From: Blautia sp. An81
GTDB lineage: Bacteria > Bacillota > Clostridia > Lachnospirales > Lachnospiraceae
Direction of reading: 5' to 3'
Assembly: GCF_002161285.1 (NCBI RefSeq)
Contig: NZ_NFHH01000012.1
Span: 1-64,000, forward strand
DNA length: 64,000 nucleotides
The notes beneath the pieces are model-generated. The model had not been told where the DNA came from. It did no database searches and saw nothing but the letters and a program-made list of their open reading frames with translations. Position 1 is the stretch's first letter; each line of letters begins with the position of its first letter. The translations under genes were made by a program, and so were the position numbers. This document shows positions 34,056-42,491 of this stretch, piece after piece.

Positions 34056-35626
34056 TTTTATATCAGGCGCTGTCATCTTATCAGATTTTAGAATGTATCA
34101 TCCACCGCCAGGTCTTTTACCGGGATAAACAAGCGGTGCTGCTCCTGGGCAATTATATTAACGAACGGATGCCCTGGTACCAGGAGCTGGAAAGCCGGGG
34201 ATTTTTTGACCAGATATTCCTTTTTCGTTTCGGAGGGTACAAAGGGACAGAAGAGGAGATCCTCGGCCAGATAGAAAAAGAATACCAGAAGACAATCCCC
34301 TATGCTCCGGAAGAGTTTGAAAAACTTTTGATCGCAGGAATCCACACTTACCTTCAGGTCTGGCTGATTTCCAAAGAGATTTCTTTTGAGATGTTTGAGG
34401 ACGGAAGCGGAGCCTTAAGCCGCCCCTGGGTCTTGGCAGATATCCACAAGAAATCTTCTCCTGCCAGATATGGGCTTATAGAGAAATATCATCTCTATGA
34501 CCATAAAAGTCCCTGGATCACCAGAAAATATTATGATGAAAAAGCACAGCTTCCGGGATTTCAGGACGAAAAAGCACAAGATTTTCAGGTCCTGGAAAAC
34601 TTTCTGAGGCTGTCCCCGGAAATCCAGGAAAATATCCGCAGGCTTTTTCGTCTGCCCTCCAAAAAAGGAGATTGTGCCCAGGTGCTTCTTCTGACTCAGC
34701 AGTTTGCCAATCTGGGCCAGCTAACTTTAGATGAGCAGAAGGGCATCTACCAGCATGTATTTGACTATTATTTACGGGGGAAGCAGGTGCTCATAAAGCC
34801 CCATCCCGATGATATCCTCTATTATCCCAGGCTCTTTCCCCATTGTGAGGTCCTGAAGGAGCCTTTTCCCTCGGAGCTTTTGCCATTTGTTTTTGAAAAG
34901 CTTCCGGAAATATTGTCCACAGTCAGCTCCACAGGGGTAAACCAGATCCGCCGGGAATTTTCAGATACCCTGATTTTTAATGGGCTCTATGAACAGACCT
35001 TTCACTGGGACGGCTCTTACTATACTGCCCTTGGGCTGGGAGCGTATCTGGGTGCAGAGGGAATCCTGTGCCGGGGAGCCAATAAGGTCCAGCTTGAAAA
35101 TCTGGCAAAAATCCACTGGCCCGAAAATAAAAAGCTGAAAATCTCCCAAAACCGGGAAGAGCTTACAGGAAAAGTCCTTTGTATACAAGATGATTTTGAA
35201 GAATGCCAAGAAAGCAGGAAGGAACCGGAAAACGGCGAGGATATCTGGAAACTGGAGGATGAACTACTGGGAGTCCTCTATCTGAACTCCCGAAAAAATT
35301 ACCGGATGTACCAGCCGGGAGAAAAAGAAAAGTTTTTCCAGATGGTACCTGTCTCCATTCGGGAAGGGAGCAGCGCACACACCCTATATTTTTATCCAGC
35401 CAGGGAAGAGGTGAGAAAAATGGCAGAGAGATTTATAAGCTCCCAGAGTCAGGAAGATACTTCCGTACCGGTTTCCATAGAAGAGCTTACGGACAGCCAG
35501 ATACAGATCCGTATGCTGGAAGGTATCCTGGCAGCTACGGAAAAAAGACTGACAGAATATATAAAAACAGAAAAAGAACTGCGAAGAGAGCTGGAGCTGG
35601 TAACACAGAGAAAACAGTTCCAATAG
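34052..35626 (+). CDS. GT-B glycosyltransferase of the CMP-sugar (sialyl/Kdo transferase) type
   Basis: About 524 residues. The motif EMFEDGSGAL (about residues 112-121) is the (D/E)(D/E)G motif and LIKPHPDDILYY (about 248-259) the HP motif shared by bacterial sialyl-, polysialyl- and Kdo-type transferases (GT38, GT52, GT80 group); LSTVSSTGVNQI then gives the following Ser/Thr pair. All use CMP-activated keto sugars. A coiled-coil like tail (about 485-524) follows. ATG 34052 lies after GGGAGG and overlaps the previous stop. The next gene makes a CMP-sugar, so donor and enzyme match. Exact family assignment is uncertain. Confidence 0.7.
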   Translation: MILYQALSSYQILECIIHRQVFYRDKQAVLLLGNYINERMPWYQELESRGFFDQIFLFRFGGYKGTEEEILGQIEKEYQKTIPYAPEEFEKLLIAGIHTYLQVWLISKEISFEMFEDGSGALSRPWVLADIHKKSSPARYGLIEKYHLYDHKSPWITRKYYDEKAQLPGFQDEKAQDFQVLENFLRLSPEIQENIRRLFRLPSKKGDCAQVLLLTQQFANLGQLTLDEQKGIYQHVFDYYLRGKQVLIKPHPDDILYYPRLFPHCEVLKEPFPSELLPFVFEKLPEILSTVSSTGVNQIRREFSDTLIFNGLYEQTFHWDGSYYTALGLGAYLGAEGILCRGANKVQLENLAKIHWPENKKLKISQNREELTGKVLCIQDDFEECQESRKEPENGEDIWKLEDELLGVLYLNSRKNYRMYQPGEKEKFFQMVPVSIREGSSAHTLYFYPAREEVRKMAERFISSQSQEDTSVPVSIEELTDSQIQIRMLEGILAATEKRLTEYIKTEKELRRELELVTQRKQFQ

Positions 35627-35670
35627 GACCGGACATCTTGTTAAACTATGATCCAGAAAGGGGAAATACC

Positions 35671-36408
35671 ATGGAGACAGTAGGAATCATTCCTGCCAGA
35701 TACGGCTCTTCCAGGCTTCCGGGGAAGCCATTAATGGACATTAATGGAAAACCTATGATCCAGCATGTTTATGAGCGGGCGAGAAAAGCGGAAAATCTGC
35801 AGAAAATATGGGTGGCCACAGACAGTATGGAAATTCTCCGGGCCTGTGAAAAACGGCAGATTCCCGTAATCCTCACAAAGGATACCCACCGGTGCGCCGC
35901 CCATCGGCTTGGGGAAGCTGCAGAACAGATAAAGGCTGATTTTTATGTACAGATCAACGGGGACGAACCTTTGATATCCTGGGAAAATATTGCTGCGGCA
36001 GTACCGGAAAGATTTCCAGACGAGGCAGAGTTCGGCACCAACATCATTATGCCGGTGACCAGTCCCCAAGAGGTTCTGGATTCTTCCAATATCAAAGTCG
36101 TCTTTGACAGCAGCTACAAGGCGCTGTATATGTCCAGAACACCTATTCCCTGTCCCTTCGGCACTCTGGACTGCATCTACTACAAACATGTGGGAATCAT
36201 CGGATACAGCCGGCAGATGCTGGATTTTTATAAAAACTCTTCTCCCGGTCAGCTGGAACGGACAGAGGGCATTGATACCCTCCGGTTTCTGGATTACGGA
36301 AAGCCTCTTTATCTGATACCGGTAGCCAAAGGAGAAAGTCTCTCTGTAGATACCTTAAAGGACCTGGAAGAGGTGCGGAAAAGGTCGAAAAACCGGGAAC
36401 TCAGTTGA
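35671..36408 (+). CDS. kdsB: KdsB-like CMP-keto-deoxy sugar synthetase
   Basis: A 245-residue cytidylyltransferase. IIPARYGSSRLPGKPLMDI is the CTP-binding loop, VATDSMEI and QINGDEPLI the metal and base sites, and YYKHVGIIGYSRQML and LERTEGIDTLRFLDYG the sugar-carboxylate region of CMP-Kdo synthetase. The start is ATG 35671, after AAAGGGG; an upstream TTG has no site. It should activate a 2-keto-3-deoxy acid with CTP. Kdo itself is a Gram-negative hallmark, and no KdsA or KdsD gene is present here, so the true sugar may be a Kdo-like acid made by the aldolase upstream. Last gene of the locus. Confidence 0.88.
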   Translation: METVGIIPARYGSSRLPGKPLMDINGKPMIQHVYERARKAENLQKIWVATDSMEILRACEKRQIPVILTKDTHRCAAHRLGEAAEQIKADFYVQINGDEPLISWENIAAAVPERFPDEAEFGTNIIMPVTSPQEVLDSSNIKVVFDSSYKALYMSRTPIPCPFGTLDCIYYKHVGIIGYSRQMLDFYKNSSPGQLERTEGIDTLRFLDYGKPLYLIPVAKGESLSVDTLKDLEEVRKRSKNRELS

Positions 36409-36422
36409 ATTTTCTCCCGTTA

Positions 36423-36473
36423 TGTGCTAAATTATCCTTCATAGGAATTGGGAAATTATGGAAATTTAGCACA
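36423..36473 (+). promoter_or_regulatory. Perfect 11-bp inverted repeat in front of the ibrA remnant
   Basis: TGTGCTAAATT (36423-36433) and AATTTAGCACA (36463-36473) form a perfect inverted repeat with a 29-base loop. The right arm abuts the GGGGG ribosome binding site. It could be an operator or an mRNA hairpin that controls access to that site. No T-run follows, so it is not an intrinsic terminator. Confidence 0.4.
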
Positions 36474-36487
36474 GGGGGAATACATAA

Positions 36488-37127
36488 ATGGTACGTGAAT
36501 ATCTGGAACAGAATGTGTATGAAGCTCTGATGGACCGTTTTAAACTTCTCTTTGAAGAATTTGACAACATCTATGTTTCCTTTTCCGGAGGAAAGGACAG
36601 CGGTCTGCTTTTAAACCTGGTACTGGACTATCGGAATAAATACTATCCCGAAAAATCCATTGGGGTTTTTCATCAGGACTTTGAAGCCCAGTATACAGTG
36701 ACTACAGAGTATATCGAAAGAACCTTTGAAAAGATCAAAGACCAGGTAGAACCTTACTGGGTCTGCCTTCCCATGGCTACCCGGACGGCTCTCAGCAGCT
36801 ATGAAATGTTCTGGTATCCCTGGGATGACAAGAAACAGGAGCTCTGGGTGCGGGAAATGCCCAAACATGATTATGTGATCAACCTGGAAAACAACCCTAT
36901 CCGGACCTACCGCTATAAAATGCACCAGGAAGACCTGGCCAAGCAGTTCGGCAGATGGTACCGGGTAGCTCACGGAACGAAAAAAACCGTCTGCCTTCTG
37001 GGCATGACTGAAAAACGACCATACCTGCCGCTTCATGGGCTTCGGTCTTACCAGACAGCAGCAGAAGAGAGTAGATGTGATCCGGGAAAAATATAAGAGT
37101 TTGGAGGATATCGAATATGGAGTTTAA
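36488..37127 (+). pseudogene. ibrA: ibrA (DUF3440 PAPS reductase-like), internal deletion and frameshift
   Basis: The first 175 codons match IbrA-like PP-loop proteins: IYVSFSGGKDSGLLLNLVL is the PP-loop and VFHQDFEAQY follows, with YRYKMHQEDLAKQFGRWY further on. Near 37005 the frame leaves the family; the conserved C-terminus (TCRFMGFGLTRQQQKRVDVIREKY) appears in another frame from about 37023 and ends at TAA 37125-37127, overlapping the ibrB start by 11 bp. Full-length relatives are about 400 residues, so roughly 190 residues are missing, and even the joined frame would lack the middle domain and one Cys of the TGCxFC motif (Met here). Probably dead. Confidence 0.75.
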
Positions 37128-37644
37128 AAGTCCTGCATACTATATCATTCCGGTGCCGGTGGAAAAGATCAAACCCAATACATACAATCCCAACGCCGTA
37201 GCTCCGCCGGAAATGAAGCTGCTCTATGAGAGCATTAAAGCCGATGGCTATACTATTCCTATTGTCTGCTATTATGTAAAGGCTCAGGACGAATATATTA
37301 TCGTAGACGGATTCCACCGCTACCGGGTGATCACAGAGCACAAGGATATTTATGAGCGGGAACATGGAATGCTTCCGGTCTCTGTGATCAATAAGCCCAT
37401 CGACCAGCGAATGGCCAGCACTATCCGCCATAACCGGGCAAGGGGCAGCCACGATGTGGACCTGATGAGCAACATTGTAAAGGAGCTCCACGAGCTGGGC
37501 CGGTCCGACGCCTGGATATCCAAACATCTGGGTATGGATAAAGACGAAATCCTGCGGCTTAAGCAGATTACCGGCCTGGCGGCGCTGTTTAAGGATGTGA
37601 AATTTGGAAAAGCCTGGGTTCCTACAGAGGAAGAGGAGCAGTAG
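37117..37644 (+). CDS. ibrB: IbrB-like ParB/Srx nuclease-domain protein
   Basis: A 175-residue ParB-fold protein. IKPNTYNPNAVAPPEMKLLYESI is the N-terminal ParB box region, IIVDGFHRYRVI has the GxxR-like motif, and IRHNRARGSHDVDLM the basic motif of the Srx/ParB fold, followed by a helical HTH-like segment (SDAWISKHLGMDKDEILRLKQI). It is paired with IbrA-type PAPS reductase-like proteins in many bacteria, often on mobile elements; the pair was named as immunoglobulin-binding regulators in E. coli. The biochemical role is not settled. It seems intact although its partner gene is broken. GGAGG lies before the ATG at 37117. Confidence 0.75.
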   Translation: MEFKSPAYYIIPVPVEKIKPNTYNPNAVAPPEMKLLYESIKADGYTIPIVCYYVKAQDEYIIVDGFHRYRVITEHKDIYEREHGMLPVSVINKPIDQRMASTIRHNRARGSHDVDLMSNIVKELHELGRSDAWISKHLGMDKDEILRLKQITGLAALFKDVKFGKAWVPTEEEEQ

Positions 37645-37656
37645 CCGTCTGAAAAG

Positions 37657-37700
37657 AAATCCCCAAAGCGGAAATGAAAATCTGCTTTGGGGATTTCTCG
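37657..37700. terminator. Terminator between ibrB and the AraC gene
   Basis: Perfect 13-bp stem: AAATCCCCAAAGC (37657-37669) with GCTTTGGGGATTT (37684-37696), 14-base loop. The T-run is short on both strands, but convergent position suggests a bidirectional terminator. Confidence 0.65.
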
Positions 37701-37701
37701 A

Positions 37702-38508
37702 CTATAACTGTTTTCTGAATTGGGTAGGGGACACTCCTGTAATGCTTTTAAAAACCCGATTAAAGTGCGTGATATTCGAAAACCCTGTTTCCCTGCTGAT
37801 CTGGGTGATACTTTGGTTAGTCTCCATGAGCTTCCGCTGAGCATTCATGATCCGGGTCACGTTCAGGTACTGGACAATAGTGGTGTTCGTATGCTTTTTA
37901 AATTCCCTGCAGAGATAATAGGGGCTGAGATAAAAAGTCCGGGAAAGCTGTTCCAGACTGATCTCTTTATCAAAATTCGTGTGGATAAAATGGAGCACTT
38001 CTCCGATCCTGTCCAGTTTTTTTACCCGTTCCGGCTTTTCCAGCTTCCTGGCAATCTGCAGGAGAAGTCCGTTTAGCTGGGTTGCCATATATTCATCAGA
38101 AAAAACCTCTGGCTTTTCCTGTTCCTCCAGAATATTTCCCAGTATTCTGTGTATGAAGGTTTCTTCCTGCCTGTCTGGTCTGTAAACACCTACTCCCGCT
38201 TCAACAGTTTTTCTCAGTTCTTCGGACAGAACCTCTCCACTTTGAAAATACAGCACCAGTCTTTTAAAGGGCATATTTTGATCTCCAAAGGAGCGATGCA
38301 TGATATATGGTGCAAAAATCATAAACTGGCCTGGATACATCTCATACATTTCATCCTGGACCATATGAAATCGCCGTCCGCTTTCCAGATAATAAAGTTC
38401 AAAATATTCGTGATAGTGGGACTTGGCCATATTATCATTCACTCCCTGTATCCGTTCACAGGCAATCTTTTTCCCCTGGGCCATCATAATCCCTGCCTGG
38501 TCGATCAT
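37702..38508 (-). CDS. AraC-family regulator of the adjacent GH31 gene
   Basis: A 268-residue regulator: an N-terminal cupin-like ligand domain (HYHEYFELYYLESGRRFHMVQ, about 30-110) and a C-terminal pair of helix-turn-helix motifs (ISLEQLSRTFYLSPYYLCRE and ITQISRETGFSNITHFNRVF, last 95 residues). ATG 38508 has GGGAGG six bases upstream; the frame extends 18 codons further without a site. It is divergent from the alpha-glucosidase gene, 137 bp apart, the usual layout for a sugar-responsive activator and its target. The inducer is probably the glucosidase substrate. Confidence 0.88.
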   Translation of the reverse strand: MIDQAGIMMAQGKKIACERIQGVNDNMAKSHYHEYFELYYLESGRRFHMVQDEMYEMYPGQFMIFAPYIMHRSFGDQNMPFKRLVLYFQSGEVLSEELRKTVEAGVGVYRPDRQEETFIHRILGNILEEQEKPEVFSDEYMATQLNGLLLQIARKLEKPERVKKLDRIGEVLHFIHTNFDKEISLEQLSRTFYLSPYYLCREFKKHTNTTIVQYLNVTRIMNAQRKLMETNQSITQISRETGFSNITHFNRVFKSITGVSPTQFRKQL

Positions 38509-38645
38509 CTTTTTCCTCCCATATAAAGCAAGAAATGTAAAAAAGAGAAAGAAAATACGCAATTTTTGTATAGTTTCCTGGGTGTTAATTCAATATTATA
38601 TTATCATAAAACCAGTTTTAAAGCAAAAAGAAGGAGGAAAACTCT

Positions 38646-41147
38646 ATGAAAGTGTGTTTGAAGGCAGCTTCCGTAACACAGCAGGATTCTTATTTTACGG
38701 TACAGACCGACAGTGTACCTATCCGTATCTGGTTTGTTACTGACCAGATACTGCGTATCCGGGCAGGGTTTGACGGTGATTTTGCAGAAGAATCCTATAG
38801 TCTGGTTACTACCGCCTGGGAAGACCGTATGGATGATTTTATGAAAGGATACAGAAAGCGTATCACTGCGGCTCAGGCTGTTTTGACTGAAGAGGAAAAT
38901 CAGGCAGTGCTCCAGGGGAAAGAGCTGAAAGTTATCGTGGAAAAAGAACCTTTCCGTATCTGTGTTTATGATAAGGAAGGCACTCAGCTTCACGCAGATA
39001 TTGTAGATCTGGCCTATATGGAGGACAGCAATCACCGGAGGATACATACCTGCGAGATCAGCCCTGAAGATTGTTTCTATGGCTTTGGCGAGAAGAGCGG
39101 GGAATTTAACAAGGCACAGAAATTCATGGGGATGAGTCCCAAGGACGCCATGGGCTATAATCCCAAAGAGACAGACTCACTGTATAAGCATATTCCATTT
39201 TACATCAAGCTGAACCGGAATACCCAAAAGGCCGTAGGCTATTTCTATCACAACACCTATGAATGTGACTTTGATATGGGAAGGGAAAAGAGCAATTACT
39301 GGAAGATGCACAGCCGTTACCGGACAGACGGAGGAGATATCGATCTGTTCCTGATCACCGGTCCTTCCATACGGCAGGTTGTTGAAAGGTACACAGACCT
39401 TACAGGAAAATCTGCAATGCTCCCAAAATCTGCCCTGGGATATCTGGGCTCTTCCATGTATTATCCGGAGTTAGAAGCAGACTGTGATGATGCCATTACA
39501 GAATTTATCGATACAACTAAGGAAGAAGGAATTCCTGTAGACGGATTCCAGCTTTCCTCAGGATACTGTGCCGTTGACACGGAAGAAGGGATCAAGCGCT
39601 GCACATTTACCTGGAATAAAAAGCGTTTTAAAGACCCCAAGGACTTTTTTGCCCAGATGAAGAAAAGAGGGGTATGTGTATCCCCCAATGTGAAACCGGG
39701 AATGCTTCTGGTCCATCCGAAACTGGAAGAGATGAAAGAAAAAGATATGTTCATCAAGGCCAGTGAAAGCGATGAGCCGGGAATCGGAACCTGGTGGGGC
39801 GGCAAAGGCATGTTCGTAGATTTTACAAAGGCTTCCACAAGAGAAAACTGGAAAGCTCTTTTGAAAGAAAATGTTCTGGAATACGGCACCAGCTCTGTAT
39901 GGAATGATAACTGCGAGTATGACAGCCTCATTGATAAGGACTGCCGCTGCAGCTTTGAAGGAAAGGGCGGCACTATCGGCCAGCTGAAATTTGTAATGTC
40001 CAATATCATGTGTCATATTACCGGGGAAGCAATCCATGAGACTTTTGGAAATACACGGCCTTACATTGTATGCCGTTCCGGACACTGCGGCATCCAGCGC
40101 TATGCCCAGACCTGGGCAGGGGACAACCTTACCTGCTGGGACTCTCTGAAATATAATATAGCCACTATTCTGGGTATGAGCTTAAGCGGTGTAGCCAACC
40201 AGGGCTGCGACATCGGCGGATTCTATGGTCCGGCGCCAGAGGCAGAACTTCTGGTAAGGTGGATCCAGAACGGAATCTTTCAGCCCAGATTTTCTATTCA
40301 CTCAACTAATACAGACAATACAGTCACAGAACCCTGGATGTACAGTGACTGTACGGACTATATCCGTGAGGCCATCCGTTTTCGATATCGTCTCTTCCCC
40401 TATCTCTATTCCCTTATGGAGAGGGCCCATGAGACAGGTCTTCCTATTATGGAGCCAATGTGCAGCGCCTTCCAGAATGACCCGGCCTGCTATGAGGAAG
40501 GAGTAGACTTTATGCTGGGAGACTCTCTTCTGGTAGCCAACGTGGTAGAAAAAGGCGCCAAAACCAGAAAAGTCTATTTCCCTAAAGAAAACCGTTTCTT
40601 TGATTTCTACACAAGAATGCCTTACGAAGGCGGAGAGACCGCAGAACTGGATGTGGACCTTAGCAGTATTCCTCTGTTTGTCAGAAGCGGAGCCATTATC
40701 CCTATGGCTCTGAATCAAATGGATAATTTCGCTACTCAGAGGGTTACAGGCCTTTCCATCCTCTGTGAGGCAGGACGTGACGGAGCCTTTACTTTATATG
40801 AAGACGACGGCGTTACTATGGAATATGAAAAGGGCGCATTCCTGAAGACTTTTATTACCATGAAAGCAGGAGAGCAGACCACCCTTTCCTTCCGCAACGA
40901 AGGGGCTTATCAGACTGCTGTAGAGGATATGCAGATTGATATGATTCACAGAGAAAAATCTCCTTACTGGGTAACCGTAAACGGAAAAGAAGTTCCTCAT
41001 TTCCTTCACAGGAAAAAATTCGAAGGAGCTGATTTTGGCTGGTATTACAGCCAGAGACTGAAATCTGTTCAGATCAAATACCCCAATCCCAAAAAGGATT
41101 ATGAGGTAGTAGTTTCCTTTGAACAGTTTGACCTGATCGGAATGTAA
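38646..41147 (+). CDS. GH31 alpha-glucosidase/alpha-xylosidase
   Basis: An 833-residue glycoside hydrolase without signal peptide, so it acts on imported oligosaccharides. An N-terminal beta-sandwich (1-240; with CFYGFGEKSGEFNK, a typical GH31 segment) precedes the barrel. The nucleophile Asp is expected in SVWNDNCEYD (about 418-427) and the acid/base Asp in QRYAQTWAGDNLTCW (about 480-493). C-terminal beta domains follow, with LFVRSGAIIPM and TLYEDDGVT typical of the family. AAGGAGG precedes the ATG. No transporter is adjacent. Control by the divergent AraC regulator is likely. Substrate specificity is not readable. Confidence 0.9.
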   Translation: MKVCLKAASVTQQDSYFTVQTDSVPIRIWFVTDQILRIRAGFDGDFAEESYSLVTTAWEDRMDDFMKGYRKRITAAQAVLTEEENQAVLQGKELKVIVEKEPFRICVYDKEGTQLHADIVDLAYMEDSNHRRIHTCEISPEDCFYGFGEKSGEFNKAQKFMGMSPKDAMGYNPKETDSLYKHIPFYIKLNRNTQKAVGYFYHNTYECDFDMGREKSNYWKMHSRYRTDGGDIDLFLITGPSIRQVVERYTDLTGKSAMLPKSALGYLGSSMYYPELEADCDDAITEFIDTTKEEGIPVDGFQLSSGYCAVDTEEGIKRCTFTWNKKRFKDPKDFFAQMKKRGVCVSPNVKPGMLLVHPKLEEMKEKDMFIKASESDEPGIGTWWGGKGMFVDFTKASTRENWKALLKENVLEYGTSSVWNDNCEYDSLIDKDCRCSFEGKGGTIGQLKFVMSNIMCHITGEAIHETFGNTRPYIVCRSGHCGIQRYAQTWAGDNLTCWDSLKYNIATILGMSLSGVANQGCDIGGFYGPAPEAELLVRWIQNGIFQPRFSIHSTNTDNTVTEPWMYSDCTDYIREAIRFRYRLFPYLYSLMERAHETGLPIMEPMCSAFQNDPACYEEGVDFMLGDSLLVANVVEKGAKTRKVYFPKENRFFDFYTRMPYEGGETAELDVDLSSIPLFVRSGAIIPMALNQMDNFATQRVTGLSILCEAGRDGAFTLYEDDGVTMEYEKGAFLKTFITMKAGEQTTLSFRNEGAYQTAVEDMQIDMIHREKSPYWVTVNGKEVPHFLHRKKFEGADFGWYYSQRLKSVQIKYPNPKKDYEVVVSFEQFDLIGM

Positions 41148-41165
41148 ACTCCTTCCATAAAGGGC

Positions 41166-41221
41166 ATAGGGCCTGCAGGAACCGCCATATTTCTGATATG
41201 AGCCGGTCCGGCAGGCCCTAT
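41166..41221. repeat. Long imperfect hairpin between convergent genes
   Basis: ATAGGGCCTGC (41166-41176) and GCAGGCCCTAT (41211-41221) are perfect arms; inside, ATAT/ATAT and GG/CC segments can extend the stem. No T-run follows on either strand, so it may halt transcription only weakly or mark the end of the GH31 transcript. Confidence 0.4.
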
Positions 41222-41227
41222 TGACTT

Positions 41228-42292
41228 CTAGTTGGTTTTTTCTCTCAGTACCACTGCCTTGGAAGCAGAGCGCCTTCTGGCGTCGCTTAATTTGGCATAG
41301 TGTTTTTTCGTTGTATTTACGTCTGCATGGCCCAAAACATCGGCTACCAGATAAATATCCCCGGTCTCTCTGTAAAGAGCCGTTCCGTAGGTGCTGCGGA
41401 GCTTGTGAGGGGTGATAGTCTTAGCAGAGACTGCAGAAGCATATTTCTTTACCATTTTTTCTACAGCATCTACACTGATCCTTTTTCTCTGTCCGGAGAG
41501 GAAGAGAGCATCCTCATGGCCGGAGAGGGGAGTAATGGCATTTCTGGAAATCTCCAGATAGTCTTTCAGCGCCTTTTCAACCTCTTCCCCGAAATAGACG
41601 ATCATTTCATTTCCTCCCTTTCGGAGTATCCGTATTCCATTATTTTTAAAATCAATGTCAGAAATGTTCAGACCTACCAGTTCAGAAACACGAACACCTG
41701 TTCCCAGCAGGAGAGTGACAATGGCAATGTCCCGATACTTTTGTTTATTATAGTGATAAAGTTTCACCCCTGTAAGCTGATTTCCATAATTTTCTATATA
41801 ATCCAGAAGACTGGCCACCTCATCAGGGTCCAGCTGGATAATGGCTTTTTCCTTAATTTTAGGCATGTCTACAAGGCGGACCGGGTTAGACTGTATTAAC
41901 TGCCTTTTGCACAGATAATCGTAAAAGCTTCGCAGACAAGACATTTTTCTGGCAATCCCGGTGCGGGAATTGGTTTCCAGCTTGTTGTCAGGAGCCTTAT
42001 AGGCCTTAAGGTATTCCTGAAATTCTTCAAAATCCACAGGCTGAAGACTGGAAAGATCCTGGATGGAAATATCAGCCATAGTTTTGGACATTAAAGCCGG
42101 ATTTGTTTCCTGAAGAAACCGGAAGAAAACACGCAGGTCATAAGCATAGGACAAACGGGTTTTGTCTGAAGTGGTCGGTTCCTTGGCCCGGAAATAATCC
42201 TTGACATAAGGAGGAAGTTCCTGAAGAAATTCCCGAAGTTTTACTGTATTTTCAATTTTTTCCTGTTCCCGATAGGTCATTGGCTTTGCCAT
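41228..42292 (-). CDS. xerS: XerS-type tyrosine recombinase
   Basis: A 354-residue recombinase. The N-terminal core-binding domain (about 10-150) has an extended start (MAKPMTYREQEKIENTVKLREFL) as in XerS of streptococci. The catalytic residues are Arg in GTGVRVSELVG, Lys in ILRKGGNEM, HKLR in ITPHKLRSTYG, His in VLGHADVNTT and the nucleophile Tyr in KKHYAKL. The length (about 356 in streptococcal XerS) fits. ATG 42292 has GGAGG six bases upstream; a GTG 14 codons earlier lacks one. It probably resolves chromosome dimers as a single recombinase. A dif-like palindrome is found 46 bp before the start. Confidence 0.85.
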   Translation of the reverse strand: MAKPMTYREQEKIENTVKLREFLQELPPYVKDYFRAKEPTTSDKTRLSYAYDLRVFFRFLQETNPALMSKTMADISIQDLSSLQPVDFEEFQEYLKAYKAPDNKLETNSRTGIARKMSCLRSFYDYLCKRQLIQSNPVRLVDMPKIKEKAIIQLDPDEVASLLDYIENYGNQLTGVKLYHYNKQKYRDIAIVTLLLGTGVRVSELVGLNISDIDFKNNGIRILRKGGNEMIVYFGEEVEKALKDYLEISRNAITPLSGHEDALFLSGQRKRISVDAVEKMVKKYASAVSAKTITPHKLRSTYGTALYRETGDIYLVADVLGHADVNTTKKHYAKLSDARRRSASKAVVLREKTN

Positions 42293-42337
42293 AAAATCCC
42301 TCCAAAAATCCTTGTTTTGAGAGTAGTTTATCACAGA

Positions 42338-42370
42338 TTCCGGAAAAAAGCCAGACTTTTTCGGATAAAT
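42338..42370. other. Candidate dif site for XerS
   Basis: Minus-strand reading gives TATCCGAAAAA, a 6-7 base centre (GTCTGGC) and TTTTTTCCGGA: two 11-bp arms that are inverted copies with one shifted base. The left arm resembles, from memory, the TTTCCGAAAAA arm of the streptococcal difSL site, which also lies just upstream of xerS. Not tested. Confidence 0.45.
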
Positions 42371-42411
42371 CTGTATTTGTCCGCTAAACTAATCTTTAAA
42401 TACAAATGGCC

Positions 42412-42457
42412 TTTTCCAGTCCTCCTTCTCTTGTTCCGGCAAGTCCAGACTGGAAAA
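42412..42457. repeat. Inverted repeat downstream of dtd
   Basis: TTTTCCAGTC (42412-42421) and GACTGGAAAA (42448-42457) form a 10-bp inverted repeat with a 26-base loop, about 35-80 bp past the dtd stop on the minus strand. A weak dtd terminator is possible. Confidence 0.35.
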
Positions 42458-42491
42458 AACCATATTTTTCATAAGTCAAATTATTGTAAAG

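Noticed and set aside
41166-41221. Rho-independent terminator after the GH31 gene
   Set aside because: The hairpin is strong but neither strand has a following T-run, so it is listed only as a repeat.
41228-42292. Integrase marking a prophage or integrative element
   Set aside because: Length and N-terminus match XerS, neighbours are housekeeping genes (dtd, ttcA-like), and no att repeats or phage genes are seen.
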